Notes: generated by a model from the sequence alone, not told the origin. A DNA stretch of 64,000 nt from a bacterium (GCA_016703065.1 JADJCU010000001.1:434001-498000); one strand, 5' to 3'. Counted from the stretch's first letter, positions 51,687 through 60,014 are shown. Numbers and translations: made by a program.

Positions 51687-52845
51687 GTTCGTGCCGTAGG
51701 TTCCCAAACAAACCGGCGGTTGCCCTGTTTAAGATAGCGAAAAAACCCCACAAGAGCGCCACATTCATCGCCACAAAATGGAACAGCGACGTCACCGGCG
51801 GAACTCGTAAGTGCGCGGCGACCAAGAAGCCTCCGATAAATGCGATGCCGTACAGTGCAAGCTGACCATAGAACAGCCATTGGTAAGTGGGCTGTTCCAT
51901 CAACGCGAAGTTCGCTGCAAACGCCATGATCATTAGGAACGGAAACAACCAGCGAATCACCTTGTGCGAAAAGAATGTATACGCAGCGATTCCATGACGC
52001 GGGCTAAGGATATTCAGATAGCGAAACAGCGTCTGGTAGTTGCCCACACCGATGCGAATGCGACGGCGGAACTCCTCGCGAAAGGACTGTCCCGACCGTT
52101 CAAATGCCTTGGACTCCATATCCCACACGGCGCGTTTGCCGGCAAGCACTGCCCAGATCATCGGCGTTGTGTCGTCATTTGCAGAACCCGGAGGGAAGGG
52201 GCGGTACAGCTCACGGCGAATCGCCAAGAGCATGCCCAATCCGCCCGACATGCCGCCGACTTGACTCTCTAATGTCTTGAGTTTGTTCTCGTGCGCAGTA
52301 TACTGCTGCTCTTCGAGCACGAGTTCGTCAGAGCGATCACTCAAAGCATAGCGTCCGGCGGACACGACACCGACCTTCGGATCCGCAAAGTGCCGGCAGG
52401 CCATTCGCAACGCACTTTTGTCCCACAAGATGTTTGCGTCGCTTATGACTACGATATTCGCTTCGGGCGCACGTTCAAAGAGCTGATTCAACACCAACGG
52501 CTTGCCATTACGCCCACCCAGCCGGACCAATTTGGCGCGCTGATCCTGTATGCCGAGGACAATTTCATCAGTGCGGTCCGCCGAACCGTCTGATCCAACC
52601 AGAACCGAAATCTTGTCGGGCGGATAGTCCTGTTCGAGACAATTCAGCACCTTGCGCTCAATCACCGCCTCTTCATTATAGGCGGGGATCATCACGGCCA
52701 CCCGCGGCAGGTCCGCTTCGCTGCAAGCGGGCGGCTCCGCATAGCGCTTGCGAAAGAGCCGAAGCGTCAGCGGATAGCCAAAGAACGTAAAGAGCATCAG
52801 GCCCGTACTGAGCCAGAAGAGACTGATCAAGATGCACTCAAACAC
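51679..52845 (-). CDS. Membrane glycosyltransferase, family 2
   Basis: 388 aa. One membrane segment at the N-terminus (ISLFWLSTGLMLFTFFGYPL) and about three near the C-terminus (WLFPFLMIMAFAANFAL, LFYGQLALYGIAFIGGFLVA, FVAMNVALLWGFFAIL). The catalytic GT-A domain lies between: VAVMIPAYNEEAVIERKVLN, VGSDGSADRT, NGKPLVLNQLF, VVISDANILW (DxD-like), and SGGLGMLLAIRREL with a QxxRW-like RRRIRIGVGNYQTL. This resembles processive membrane GT2 enzymes (hyaluronan/cellulose-synthase-like), which polymerise extracellular glycans; product unknown. GTG start at 52845; no clear ribosome site. Sits in the minus-strand run 51163-54540 with short gaps or overlaps. Confidence 0.87.
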   Translation of the reverse strand: MFECILISLFWLSTGLMLFTFFGYPLTLRLFRKRYAEPPACSEADLPRVAVMIPAYNEEAVIERKVLNCLEQDYPPDKISVLVGSDGSADRTDEIVLGIQDQRAKLVRLGGRNGKPLVLNQLFERAPEANIVVISDANILWDKSALRMACRHFADPKVGVVSAGRYALSDRSDELVLEEQQYTAHENKLKTLESQVGGMSGGLGMLLAIRRELYRPFPPGSANDDTTPMIWAVLAGKRAVWDMESKAFERSGQSFREEFRRRIRIGVGNYQTLFRYLNILSPRHGIAAYTFFSHKVIRWLFPFLMIMAFAANFALMEQPTYQWLFYGQLALYGIAFIGGFLVAAHLRVPPVTSLFHFVAMNVALLWGFFAILNRATAGLFGNLRHEHD

Positions 52846-52887
52846 GAGCTGCTTGGCCTGGCGACATACAATAGCGAAGTGAGACGC

Positions 52888-53472
52888 CTACGCTCGTTCA
52901 AGGCGATCAAAGTAGCGCTTGCCCGCCATGACTTGCGGCAGCAGCCGCTGTGCGGCGACGCTTACCGGTTGTCCTTGCTGGACATCCAAGAATGACTTAC
53001 GAAATGCTTCGGGGGCCTTCAGCGCGGGATCGTTCAAATCGAAGACGCGAATTTGACCTTGAAGCGCGCATAGAAATATGTCCGTCGGCAGGCCGCCCGC
53101 CTGAAAGGAAGTCGTTTGATAGGACCATGAAGCCTGACTGATTTCGGAAAAGTGCAGCGGCAATTTCTTCACCGCGAAGAGCTCTGATGGCCCCGCGCCG
53201 TTGCACAGAGCGTCGCATGCTTCGGACAAGGCGAGCCGAAGCTCGGGCCGGCACTCACACTTCAACACGTAATCCGCCAGCATATCGCTGTGGCGCGGTG
53301 TGAATGACTTGCCGCCGCACTCAATAATCAGCCGGAATTCGTCACGCGGGGCCATATAGTGATGGCGCACGCCGACGTTGTGAATACTCACGCGGCCGGT
53401 TTCGAGTTCGGCAATCGAATACTTACCGTGGGGCAAGTTCCTGGTCTTCTCTACAAGGTCTGAATAACGCAC
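52888..53472 (-). CDS. Hypothetical protein, function unknown
   Basis: 194-aa soluble protein with no signal peptide or membrane segment. Several Cys (IECGG, LKCECRPEL, EACDALCNG, FLCALQG) and a C-terminal RLLPQVMAGKRYFDRLERA helix. I do not recognise a family. It is 42 bases upstream of the membrane glycosyltransferase gene and 40 bases downstream of an exported-protein gene, all on the same strand, so it is probably co-transcribed with them. Codon use looks like that of the neighbours. Confidence 0.6.
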   Translation of the reverse strand: MRYSDLVEKTRNLPHGKYSIAELETGRVSIHNVGVRHHYMAPRDEFRLIIECGGKSFTPRHSDMLADYVLKCECRPELRLALSEACDALCNGAGPSELFAVKKLPLHFSEISQASWSYQTTSFQAGGLPTDIFLCALQGQIRVFDLNDPALKAPEAFRKSFLDVQQGQPVSVAAQRLLPQVMAGKRYFDRLERA

Positions 53473-53512
53473 AGTCGGATGGGGTTGAAGCGCCTTCGTA
53501 CCGGACGAATGG

Positions 53513-54124
53513 CTACTTGTTTGATTTCACGCGTATGTTCGCGCCCTGCCGGTTCAATTCGTAGATCGCCAAATCGAGCAGGTCCGCAAACAGTGAATAC
53601 TGATCTGATGTGAGTGGACGGATGATTTCTCCGTCCGAAAGCGGGTCCGGCAACGCGAGCTGAAGCTGCTGCTGCTGGCCCACTTGACGAAATTCTAAAC
53701 TCAATCCGGCGCGGCTCCGAAAGGTGATGTCTGTCTCTGCGCGCTCGGTCGCCGCAATATCCAAGGCCGTCGCGGCGAGATAACGTGCCGATTTGATCAG
53801 CTCGGGCAATTCATCGGCATCGAGAATCACCTCACCGTATAGCCGGTCACCTTCCATCACGCGAAACGTCACGGCGAAGTAGCGCGTCGAGTCGCCCGGC
53901 GTGAACGCGATATCCGTCAGCACTTGCAGGGCCTCGCCGGTCGCCTTCTCCTTCTTGCCCGCAACGAATCCAATTTGGCCAACGGGCACCTTATCGCGAA
54001 ACAGCGTGCGGCCCGGCTGCGTAAGCTGCCATTCATAATCGGTGGCAATTTTTTCGGGAACCTGCGCGAACAGATGCAAGCTCGCCATACCGAACAGCAC
54101 GATAATGATCAGCGAACGGCTCAT
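53513..54124 (-). CDS. Exported hypothetical protein
   Basis: 203 aa from ATG 54124, which overlaps the stop of the preceding gene (ATGA); the frame opens six codons earlier but without support. Signal peptide 1-20 (MSRSLIIIVLFGMASLHLFA-Q). The mature part is a beta-rich domain (QIGFVAGKKEKATGEALQVL, YFAVTFRVMEGDRLYGEVIL) with conserved-looking acidic LDADELPELIKSARYLA and LADLLDLAIYELNR. No family recognised; periplasmic location is expected. Coupled to the SH3-like gene upstream. Confidence 0.6.
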   Translation of the reverse strand: MSRSLIIIVLFGMASLHLFAQVPEKIATDYEWQLTQPGRTLFRDKVPVGQIGFVAGKKEKATGEALQVLTDIAFTPGDSTRYFAVTFRVMEGDRLYGEVILDADELPELIKSARYLAATALDIAATERAETDITFRSRAGLSLEFRQVGQQQQLQLALPDPLSDGEIIRPLTSDQYSLFADLLDLAIYELNRQGANIRVKSNK

Positions 54125-54540
54125 TGTGAATGCTGCCAGCACTTATTGCTGCCGGAGATGGCCTTGCGTGTACACCGTTTTCCCTTCGTCGTGGTCGCGG
54201 TGCACTGCGGTCGCTCCTTCTTCACCTTCTTGGGCTTTTCGGTGTCGGCAAGGATCGTCTGTGGTATCTCAGAGGTCATGCGGCCGACTACTTTTTCGAC
54301 CGGAACCCAACCTTCGACCAGAATCCGGGCCCATCCCGCAACCGTGTCAACCACTTGAATCCGGGATTGCGGCGTGAAGCTGCCTGCCACCGGTCCGGCT
54401 GGAATCACGTAAATACTATCAAATATTGGTGTTACGTGCGTGGTGGAATCCAGTGCAGTGAGGCTATCGGCGATATCTTGACCACAGACCGCCCCGGCCC
54501 ACAACCAAACCGCACATAAAGCCAGCAAAATCGGTCTCAC
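54121..54540 (-). CDS. Exported SH3-like protein with Cys3-His tail motif
   Basis: 139 aa from GTG 54540 (GAGGGA nearby); the open frame runs to 54687 but the upstream part lacks any signal, while this start begins a strong signal peptide (RPILLALCAVWLWAGAVCG). Residues about 45-95 resemble a bacterial SH3 domain (SRIQVVDTVAGWARILVEGW, VPVEKV). After a Lys/Pro-rich linker the C-terminus is a compact zinc-binding-like C-x8-C-x10-C-x2-H unit (QCTATTTKGKRCTRKAISGS then NKCWQH), a short motif also found at the ends of various other proteins (DUF5763-like). Function unknown. Ends by overlap with the next gene. Confidence 0.6.
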   Translation of the reverse strand: MRPILLALCAVWLWAGAVCGQDIADSLTALDSTTHVTPIFDSIYVIPAGPVAGSFTPQSRIQVVDTVAGWARILVEGWVPVEKVVGRMTSEIPQTILADTEKPKKVKKERPQCTATTTKGKRCTRKAISGSNKCWQHSQ

Positions 54541-54675
54541 TCCCGGCTTCCCTCTGAATCTTTTCGAGCTAAGTTGAGTTAAATATAGTGTTTTCCCCCG
54601 GCTCCTGCAACCGCCCAGACTGTGCTTTCTGCTTTGACCTGCGTGTGACTCATCCGGAGAATTCGCGGCTCCCGC

Positions 54676-54704
54676 TTGCACACGCAATCAACCTTTATTA
54701 TATT
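54676..54704 (+). promoter_or_regulatory. Predicted sigma-70 type promoter of the unknown membrane protein gene
   Basis: TTGCAC (54676-54681), 17-base spacer, TATATT (54699-54704). The TTG that could open the reading frame at 54676 is the -35 box itself, so translation starts downstream. Confidence 0.55.
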
Positions 54705-54744
54705 GTCAAAACAACAGGATGAGAGCGGAAATTCCGACAGGTTT

Positions 54745-55290
54745 GTGAAAACGATCGACCTCGACACACTCCAGCGCTACTCGCGCGGCGAACTGAGCCA
54801 CAAGACGTTCATGGCCGTCCATCAGGACGCGGGTGAACTGCTTGACCTGTTGTTCCAAAACCTGAACAAGTCTGAGCATGTCGTGTCGATTCAGGATTGG
54901 CCGCTGCCGCGCCGACAGAAGCGGCTCGGGCAATTCTTCGTCCTGAAAACAATGATGCTGTTCACGCCCTTCATGTTGATTGCCGGAGCAGGCATCGCGC
55001 AGCAGACGCCGATCCTTGGCATGGCATTGACCTTTGGCTGGCTTGCTGTGTGTCTGTTCGGCGGTACGTATCTGCTCTGGGATCGGTATCGCGTCAACAA
55101 ATCGAAGGACGGCAAGTCGGTGTTGGTTATCACCAATCGCCGGATGATGCGGATATGGCTTGACGGCTCCGAAACGGTTCAAGCGTGGTGGCTCACGGAT
55201 GACCCGAATAAAAAAAAACCGCTTGAACCAGTCCCCTCCACAGTGAAATTACTGTTGGAGTTGGAGCTTGGCCGACCGTCGCTGAACTAA
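54745..55290 (+). CDS. Membrane protein of unknown function
   Basis: 181 aa from GTG 54745 (KTIDLDTLQRYSRGEL), chosen because the longer TTG start coincides with the promoter. N-terminal soluble helical part, then two membrane segments (FVLKTMMLFTPFMLIAGAGI and MALTFGWLAVCLFGGTYLLW) and a beta-strand-rich tail (GKSVLVITNRRMMRIWLDGS) resembling the bacterial PH-like 'YdbS' pattern. No firm family. 49 bases before mutY on the same strand. The ribosome site is weak. Confidence 0.6.
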   Translation: MKTIDLDTLQRYSRGELSHKTFMAVHQDAGELLDLLFQNLNKSEHVVSIQDWPLPRRQKRLGQFFVLKTMMLFTPFMLIAGAGIAQQTPILGMALTFGWLAVCLFGGTYLLWDRYRVNKSKDGKSVLVITNRRMMRIWLDGSETVQAWWLTDDPNKKKPLEPVPSTVKLLLELELGRPSLN

Positions 55291-55339
55291 TCTTCGCGCC
55301 GCTTGCGATAACCTGTTGTAAGCGGCTTCTCCTTTCCCG

Positions 55340-56443
55340 TTGATCCTCTCCTCTACCACTCTGAGCGGCCTGATTTCGTGGTTCGCACGTCACAAGCGCG
55401 CGATGCCGTGGCGCGAGACGCGCGATCCATATAAGATTTGGGTCTCGGAGATTCTCCTGCAGCAAACGCAAGTCGCCACGGTTGAGCCGTATTACAGGCG
55501 TTTCATCAAGGTTTTTCCCACCGTCAACGCGCTGGCGAAAGCGCCACTCGACAAAGTTCTGAAAGCGTGGGAAGGCTGCGGCTACTATGCGCGCGCGCGG
55601 AATCTGCATAAGGCCGCCAAGCAGATTGTTGCTCAAGACGGCAAGTTGCCTCAGACGAGCGCCGAGTTGAAGAAGCTGGCGGGCATCGGCCCGTATACGT
55701 CGGCTGCAATTGCCTCAATTGCCTTCGGGGAGGCGACTCCCGTGCTTGATGGAAATGTCGAACGCGTGATCGCACGAGTGACCGGTGAGCACGGGTTTAT
55801 TACCGAGCGCACCGTCCACACGAACTTGCGCAGCGTTGCTGAAGGCTGGATGCGCTCGGCAGTGAAAGCGGGTCACGCGCCGGGTGAGTTGAACGAGTCG
55901 CTGATGGAGCTCGGCGCCCTCGTCTGCAAACCGCGTGAAGCGCTCTGTGATGTCTGTCCGCTCAAGAGGGTGTGCGTGGCACGAAAGACTCTTGAAGACG
56001 TCACTGTCTTGCCGCGCAAACCCGAAAAGGCAAAGACACCACACTACGATATCGGCGCCGCGATTGTCCGCAAGAACGGGAGGATTCTCATCACCAAGCG
56101 GCCCGAACACGGCATGCTCGGCGGACTCTGGGAATTCCCCGGCGGCAAACTCGAAAAGGACGAATCGCTCGCCGAGTGTGTACGCCGCGAGTTGCGGGAA
56201 GAGCTTGCCATCGATGTTGAAGTCGGCGAACTGCTCATCAGCGTGAAGCACGCCTACACACATTTTAGGATTACGCTGCACTGTTTCGAGTGCATACACA
56301 CCGGCGGCGAATTGAAGCTCATCCACGCCGCCGATGCCAAGTGGGTTCGCCCAGCCGAACTTGCTAACTATGCCTTCCCCAAGGCCGACCGTGTCGTGCT
56401 GGAGAAGCTCGTCAATTCGCATCGTATCACGCTACTCAAATAG
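55340..56443 (+). CDS. mutY: A/G-specific adenine glycosylase with C-terminal Nudix domain
   Basis: 367 aa. Removes adenine mispaired with 8-oxoguanine. HhH-GPD glycosylase domain (about 1-220): MPWRETRDPYKIWVSEILLQ with the catalytic Glu, LAGIGPYTSAAIASIAFG hairpin, and the catalytic Asp in ATPVLDGNVERVI. The [4Fe-4S] cluster ligands follow as C-x6-C-x2-C-x5-C in CKPREALCDVCPLKRVC. A Nudix-like C-terminal domain (about 235-360) contains GGLWEFPGGKLEKDESLAEC and RRELREELAIDV, the 8-oxoG recognition domain. Start TTG at 55340 lacks a ribosome site but fits the family N-terminus. Complete. Confidence 0.95.
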   Translation: MILSSTTLSGLISWFARHKRAMPWRETRDPYKIWVSEILLQQTQVATVEPYYRRFIKVFPTVNALAKAPLDKVLKAWEGCGYYARARNLHKAAKQIVAQDGKLPQTSAELKKLAGIGPYTSAAIASIAFGEATPVLDGNVERVIARVTGEHGFITERTVHTNLRSVAEGWMRSAVKAGHAPGELNESLMELGALVCKPREALCDVCPLKRVCVARKTLEDVTVLPRKPEKAKTPHYDIGAAIVRKNGRILITKRPEHGMLGGLWEFPGGKLEKDESLAECVRRELREELAIDVEVGELLISVKHAYTHFRITLHCFECIHTGGELKLIHAADAKWVRPAELANYAFPKADRVVLEKLVNSHRITLLK

Positions 56444-56473
56444 ACGAGAGCAAGAAAACCTAAGAGGGAGAAG

Positions 56474-57205
56474 ATGAAAACTTTCGGTCTCGCCGCGTGT
56501 CTATTCACGCTCTGTTTCGGTTCATTGGTGTTCGCTGAAGATGCCGCCGCACCGACTGACGGCCCCGTCGCCAAGATCGCCAAGGCTCCGGCGGTCGAAA
56601 CCAAGTCCGCGATGATGGTCGCGTCCGCGTTCGTCAAGGCCGCCGACTTCGCACCCGAAGGCGGTTGGAAGGATACAGATTTTGAAGCCGCGATCAATTC
56701 AATGGTGATGGCAGGCTCAACTCGGGTCATGGAATACCTCGGCGCCAAGGGTCTCGAATCGACCGGACCAATGTTCGCAGTCTGGTATGAGGACCCCACG
56801 ACGACCAAGCCGGGCGACTGGACGTCGAAGTGGTGCATTCCCATCGCTGCCGACAACGAACCAACTGCGCTCGTCTCCGTCGAGAAGATGCCCGAGATGC
56901 AGGCCATCACCTGCACCTATGAAGGTCATCCGCAGACCGCCATGCCCGCATGGCAGGAGATTCAGAAGTACGCCGAAACCAACGGTTACATGTGGACCGG
57001 AGCGCCGATGGAAGTCTATCATACTGTCGGCGAGCAGAAGCCGGATGCACCGGGCTGGAAGGTCGAAATCGTCTGGCCCGCGATGAAGAAGGAAGCTCCG
57101 CCGCCGAAGAAAAGCACTAAGCTATCCCCCGTTTGCCCTTCGAAGCTGAGAATCAGCTTTGGGGGACGAGCTGAAAGGCCGGAGCACATCGCTCCGGCCT
57201 TTTGA
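56474..57205 (+). CDS. Exported GyrI-like (effector-binding) domain protein
   Basis: Signal peptide 1-21 (LAACLFTLCFGSLVFA-ED). Residues about 55-215 match the GyrI/AraC-E-bind fold: DFEAAINSMVMAGSTRVMEY, TGPMFAVWYEDPTTTK, KMPEMQAITCTYEGHPQTAM, and YHTVGEQKPDAPGWKVEIVW. The open frame ends at 57205, inside the stem-loop tail, which is unnatural. One extra A in the run 57110-57113 would read PPPKKKH and stop at TAA 57118-57120, giving about 215 aa; a one-base deletion is suspected but not proved. Probably periplasmic and binds a small hydrophobic or cationic ligand. An AGGGAG site precedes the ATG. Confidence 0.75.
   Translation: MKTFGLAACLFTLCFGSLVFAEDAAAPTDGPVAKIAKAPAVETKSAMMVASAFVKAADFAPEGGWKDTDFEAAINSMVMAGSTRVMEYLGAKGLESTGPMFAVWYEDPTTTKPGDWTSKWCIPIAADNEPTALVSVEKMPEMQAITCTYEGHPQTAMPAWQEIQKYAETNGYMWTGAPMEVYHTVGEQKPDAPGWKVEIVWPAMKKEAPPPKKSTKLSPVCPSKLRISFGGRAERPEHIAPAF
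57143..57203 (+). terminator. Two stem-loops ending the GyrI-like gene
   Basis: AAGCTGA-gaa-TCAGCTT (57143-57159), then AAAGGCCGGAGC-acatc-GCTCCGGCCTTT (57174-57202) followed by T, a strong terminator. Confidence 0.85.
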
Positions 57206-57241
57206 GTTGCATATATAGAGGAAAGCTGTAACTTACCTTGT

Positions 57242-57949
57242 ATGGATAGCTACTTCATTGTCGATGGCGGTGGTACGCGCACGCGTGGTTGGGTGGTTTC
57301 TCCCTCCGGAGCAATACTCGAATACGCCGAAGCGGGACCTTCAAATGTTGTGAGGCTCGGCGCAGATGGACTGCGCACCGCGCTGGCCGAGCTGCTGACG
57401 GCGTGCGGCGGCGCGCGTGGCTGCACAAGAATTGTGCTCGGTCTGGCAGGGGTTGGGCGTGAACGCGAACGCGACCTTGCAGAAGGCGTTGCTCGCGAAG
57501 TCTGGCCGACTGCCGACTCGCATGTTGTCACCGATGCACATTTGGCCTACGCCGGAGCTTTCTATAAAGGAGAGCGCGGCATCCTCTTGATCATCGGCAC
57601 GGGCTCAATTGCCTACTACCAGAATCCGCACGGCCACGAATTTTTCCGCGCCGGAGGCTGGGGACCGCTCCTTGGCGATGAGGGCAGCGGCGCGTGGATC
57701 GGACGTGAAGCCCTGCGCCACTGCCTCTGGGAAGGGGAACGCGAGGAGCTCTCGCCGTTTCATGCTGCAGTGCTTGATCAACTTGATGTTGCCGCAACTT
57801 CCGACATCATCACAAAAGTCTACCGCGAGGACTTCGGGCCGACACGCTGGGCCGAATTGGCTCCGCTCGTGTTTCATTTTGCCGACGGGCAACCGGAGGT
57901 CGGTGCGATCCTCGAACGCGCCGCGCTCCGAATTGATGGATCAGGTTGA
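57242..57949 (+). CDS. BadF/BadG/BcrA/BcrD-type sugar kinase, N-terminal part (frameshifted)
   Basis: 235 codons of an ASKHA-fold kinase related to N-acetylglucosamine kinase and BadF-type ATPases: phosphate-1 loop YFIVDGGGTRTRGWV, a phosphate-2 region VVTDAHLAYAGAF then GILLIIGTGSIAYYQ, and the adenosine-side motif GWGPLLGDEGSGAWIGREAL. After LERAAL the frame is lost at CC 57928-57929, where one surplus base is likely: without it the sequence reads LERAALELMDQVERLLED into the next frame. It likely phosphorylates an amino sugar for cell-wall recycling or catabolism; substrate not provable here. Confidence 0.82.
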   Translation: MDSYFIVDGGGTRTRGWVVSPSGAILEYAEAGPSNVVRLGADGLRTALAELLTACGGARGCTRIVLGLAGVGRERERDLAEGVAREVWPTADSHVVTDAHLAYAGAFYKGERGILLIIGTGSIAYYQNPHGHEFFRAGGWGPLLGDEGSGAWIGREALRHCLWEGEREELSPFHAAVLDQLDVAATSDIITKVYREDFGPTRWAELAPLVFHFADGQPEVGAILERAALRIDGSG

Positions 57950-58145
57950 ACGGTTGCTCGAAGACAGGCCGCAAAACATGCAATCGATACCGCTGGTTGT
58001 GACAGGCGGACTCTGGGAGCGGCGCGATATTGTGGAGCCGCTGCTGCTCGAAGAGATCACCGCGCGTAATCTTCCTCTGGTCATCGCGGAACCGGACGGA
58101 GGCGCGGTTGAAGGCGGGCTTGCAATTCTCGCGGAACGCAATTAG
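57936..58145 (+). CDS. BadF-type sugar kinase, C-terminal part
   Basis: Continuation of the preceding gene in the neighbouring frame: MDQVERLLEDRPQNMQ, the final nucleotide-binding strand and loop IPLVVTGGLWERRDIVEPLL, and PDGGAVEGGLAILAERN, which is a typical family C-terminus. Together with the N-terminal part it makes a protein of about 300 aa, normal for the family. A hairpin follows. Confidence 0.75.
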   Translation: MDQVERLLEDRPQNMQSIPLVVTGGLWERRDIVEPLLLEEITARNLPLVIAEPDGGAVEGGLAILAERN

Positions 58146-58150
58146 AGAAC

Positions 58151-58174
58151 GGGGCATCCTGAATTGGATGCCCC
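58151..58174. terminator. Stem-loop between convergent genes
   Basis: GGGGCATCC-tgaatt-GGATGCCCC, lying between the BadF-type kinase stop (58145) and the lipoprotein stop (58206). Confidence 0.7.
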
Positions 58175-58205
58175 GCTTGAATTGTGTCGAGTCCATGCCC
58201 GTGCC

Positions 58206-59147
58206 CTAATTCCGAATGTCGCGGCTCACCAGGATGCGGCGCGTGTCCACCGCTCCTCCGATAATCTGCTCTTCCATGATGATGCCCACGTCATTGGGCC
58301 GCAGATAGTACTTCAAACTGCGGTTCGTACCGCGATCAAAGCGCTGATAGACCCGCACGTTTGTGTAGGTCGTATCGCCCACGTCGATCGTGATACTGCT
58401 CGTTGTCACAAGCATGCTGTCGCCGTCGAAGTTCCAGAAGCTCGGAGAGGAGGGATAACGCAGCAGCGCTTCCGCGGGAGAGTCGTCAAGCGGGAAGTCG
58501 TCCTGATACAAGCCCGACTCAAAATTCCGCCAGTAGTAGAGCGTATCCGTGAAGCCCCATCCGGCGCCGGAATCCTGCACGACAAGATAGTAGTCCACTC
58601 CGTCAGGGTATTCGACGGTAGCAATGCGGCGGCGAACTTCATAATTTGACCCGGTTGGCGGATCGACCTCGTAGATCCAGAGGTTCGCCAGACAGATGGG
58701 CACCGCGCCATTTGAACAGTACCGATAGTCCGCTTCGGCGACGTTTGACCACCCTGAATTGCCGTGCGCGTTCATGGCCCGCACGCGATAATTGAAAACG
58801 TCCACGTTTGCGCCGAGCGTATCAACATACTCAATCGTGTTCGCATCTACCGTATCAATTGTGTGCAGCTGCTGACCAAAGACGCCCCGCTGCAACTCAA
58901 ACTGCTCTTCGTCGAGCGCGTTGTCTGTCCAGGTCAGGCGCACGCCGATTCCGACGATAACCTCCGTCTCCAGGTTTGACGGAGCGAGCGGCGTTCCAAC
59001 TTGCGGCGTGGTGACCTGCGCTGTCGACCGACCATGTAAGCAGTGATCCCGCAAGCGCGCCGACTCTGTAGTAGTAGGGTGAGCGGAGCGCACGTTGAAT
59101 CGTTGAAGCTCGTCGCGTTGTCGCCGGTCTCGCCCACGCGCACCCAC
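58206..59147 (-). CDS. FN3-domain lipoprotein, C-terminal part
   Basis: C-terminal continuation of the lipoprotein gene upstream. True sequence begins near TAQVTTPQVGTPLAPSNLET and includes an FN3 domain (VRLTWTDNALDEEQFELQRG, FNYRVRAMNAHGNSGWSNVA) and a unique C-terminal beta domain (YLVVQDSGAGWGFTDTLYYW, TYTNVRVYQRFDRGTNRSLK, GIIMEEQIIGGAVDTRRILV) resembling end domains of large bacterial lipoproteins. The first 40 residues of this open frame are out-of-frame. Function unknown. Confidence 0.7.
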   Translation of the reverse strand: MGARGRDRRQRDELQRFNVRSAHPTTTESARLRDHCLHGRSTAQVTTPQVGTPLAPSNLETEVIVGIGVRLTWTDNALDEEQFELQRGVFGQQLHTIDTVDANTIEYVDTLGANVDVFNYRVRAMNAHGNSGWSNVAEADYRYCSNGAVPICLANLWIYEVDPPTGSNYEVRRRIATVEYPDGVDYYLVVQDSGAGWGFTDTLYYWRNFESGLYQDDFPLDDSPAEALLRYPSSPSFWNFDGDSMLVTTSSITIDVGDTTYTNVRVYQRFDRGTNRSLKYYLRPNDVGIIMEEQIIGGAVDTRRILVSRDIRN

Positions 59148-59635
59148 GAGTCACTCTGGCCGTGTCGATCGATGACGAAGACAACTGGATTAGGCGCGGT
59201 ATCAGTCCACGTAATCCGCACGACGGTCGGCACGATCGCAGTCGCCTGCACATTCGTCGGCGCGGGCGGCGGATTGAATTGGAGCGTGGACACCGTCAGA
59301 GTATTCGACGCCGCGCTGCGACCCTCCGTGTTGACCGCGTAGACACGGAACTGATACATCGTGCCCGGTGCGAGGTCTTCGACGATCGCTTCGTGCGCGT
59401 TGATCCCATACTCGGCTTCGAGCACCCATTCGCCGCCGAGGCCCTTCTCCAACTCGAACCTCTCCTCGTTATCTGACTGGTCGTTCCAAGTCAGATGCAC
59501 GAAGTTGTACGTTACCTCTACAGCCGCAAGCAGGTTGGGCGCTGCCGGCGGATACTGGACCGGATTCTTCTCCTCTTTGTCGCAGGAGAGACTCAGACCG
59601 AGCGCGAGAGCAAGCAGTGCAATGATGCGAAACAT
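58934..59635 (-). CDS. FN3-domain lipoprotein, N-terminal part (frameshifted twice)
   Basis: Start ATG 59635 (AGGAG seven bases upstream; the frame is open to 59788). Type II signal peptide MFRIIALLALALGLSLSC, lipidated Cys 18, then DKEEKNPVQYPP. Two FN3 domains: YNFVHLTWNDQSDNEERFEL with APGTMYQFRVYAVNTEGRSA, and VVRITWTDTAPNPVVFVIDR. After ATSFNDST the frame is lost near 59080; the expected PYYYRVGALAGSLLTWSVD lies in a second frame and TTPQVGTPLAPS in a third, so two separate one-base surpluses (about 59075-59085 and 59015-59020) would fuse all parts into one lipoprotein of about 476 aa. Confidence 0.75.
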   Translation of the reverse strand: MFRIIALLALALGLSLSCDKEEKNPVQYPPAAPNLLAAVEVTYNFVHLTWNDQSDNEERFELEKGLGGEWVLEAEYGINAHEAIVEDLAPGTMYQFRVYAVNTEGRSAASNTLTVSTLQFNPPPAPTNVQATAIVPTVVRITWTDTAPNPVVFVIDRHGQSDSWVRVGETGDNATSFNDSTCAPLTLLLQSRRACGITAYMVGRQRRSPRRKLERRSLRQTWRRRLSSESACA

Positions 59636-59735
59636 TCGAATGCTCCTGTTCTGAAGGTACAGCGATTCGTCGCCACGGCGGTTACTTAGGTTCGGGATCG
59701 CCGCCGGCGCGGAAACCGAACTGGCTATTGGGCTG

Positions 59736-60014
59736 CTACGGACCGCCATGCAGCTTAATCTCGCCAAACTGCTTCTCGTAACGGTCAATATTCTCTTTCA
59801 CGGCGTTAAGCAGGAATTTGCAATGCGACGGAGTCATGATGACCCTCGCGTGGACCGAGGCCTTCGGTGTGCCCGGTACCATGCGCGCGAAATCGATGAA
59901 GAATTCAGCGGGGCTGTGGGAAATCAGCGCAAGATTCGAGTAGATGCCCTCGGCAACCTTCTCGTCCAGTGACACGTTGATCTGTTGCGGGCGTTGAGCC
60001 TGCGGTTCTGACAT
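59736..60014 (-). CDS. DUF3467 domain protein
   Basis: 92 aa, small cytoplasmic protein matching the DUF3467 family: INVSLDEKVAEGIYSNLALI, SPAEFFIDFARMVPGTPKAS, VHARVIMTPSHCKFLLNAV. The family is widespread but of unknown function. AGAGGA precedes the ATG at 60014. It is transcribed divergently from polA, 94 bases apart. Confidence 0.85.
   Translation of the reverse strand: MSEPQAQRPQQINVSLDEKVAEGIYSNLALISHSPAEFFIDFARMVPGTPKASVHARVIMTPSHCKFLLNAVKENIDRYEKQFGEIKLHGGP

Noticed and set aside
54676..54744. TTG start at 54676 for the unknown membrane protein
   Set aside because: The TTG is part of a TTGCAC -35 box with TATATT 17 bases on; GTG 54745 is more likely.
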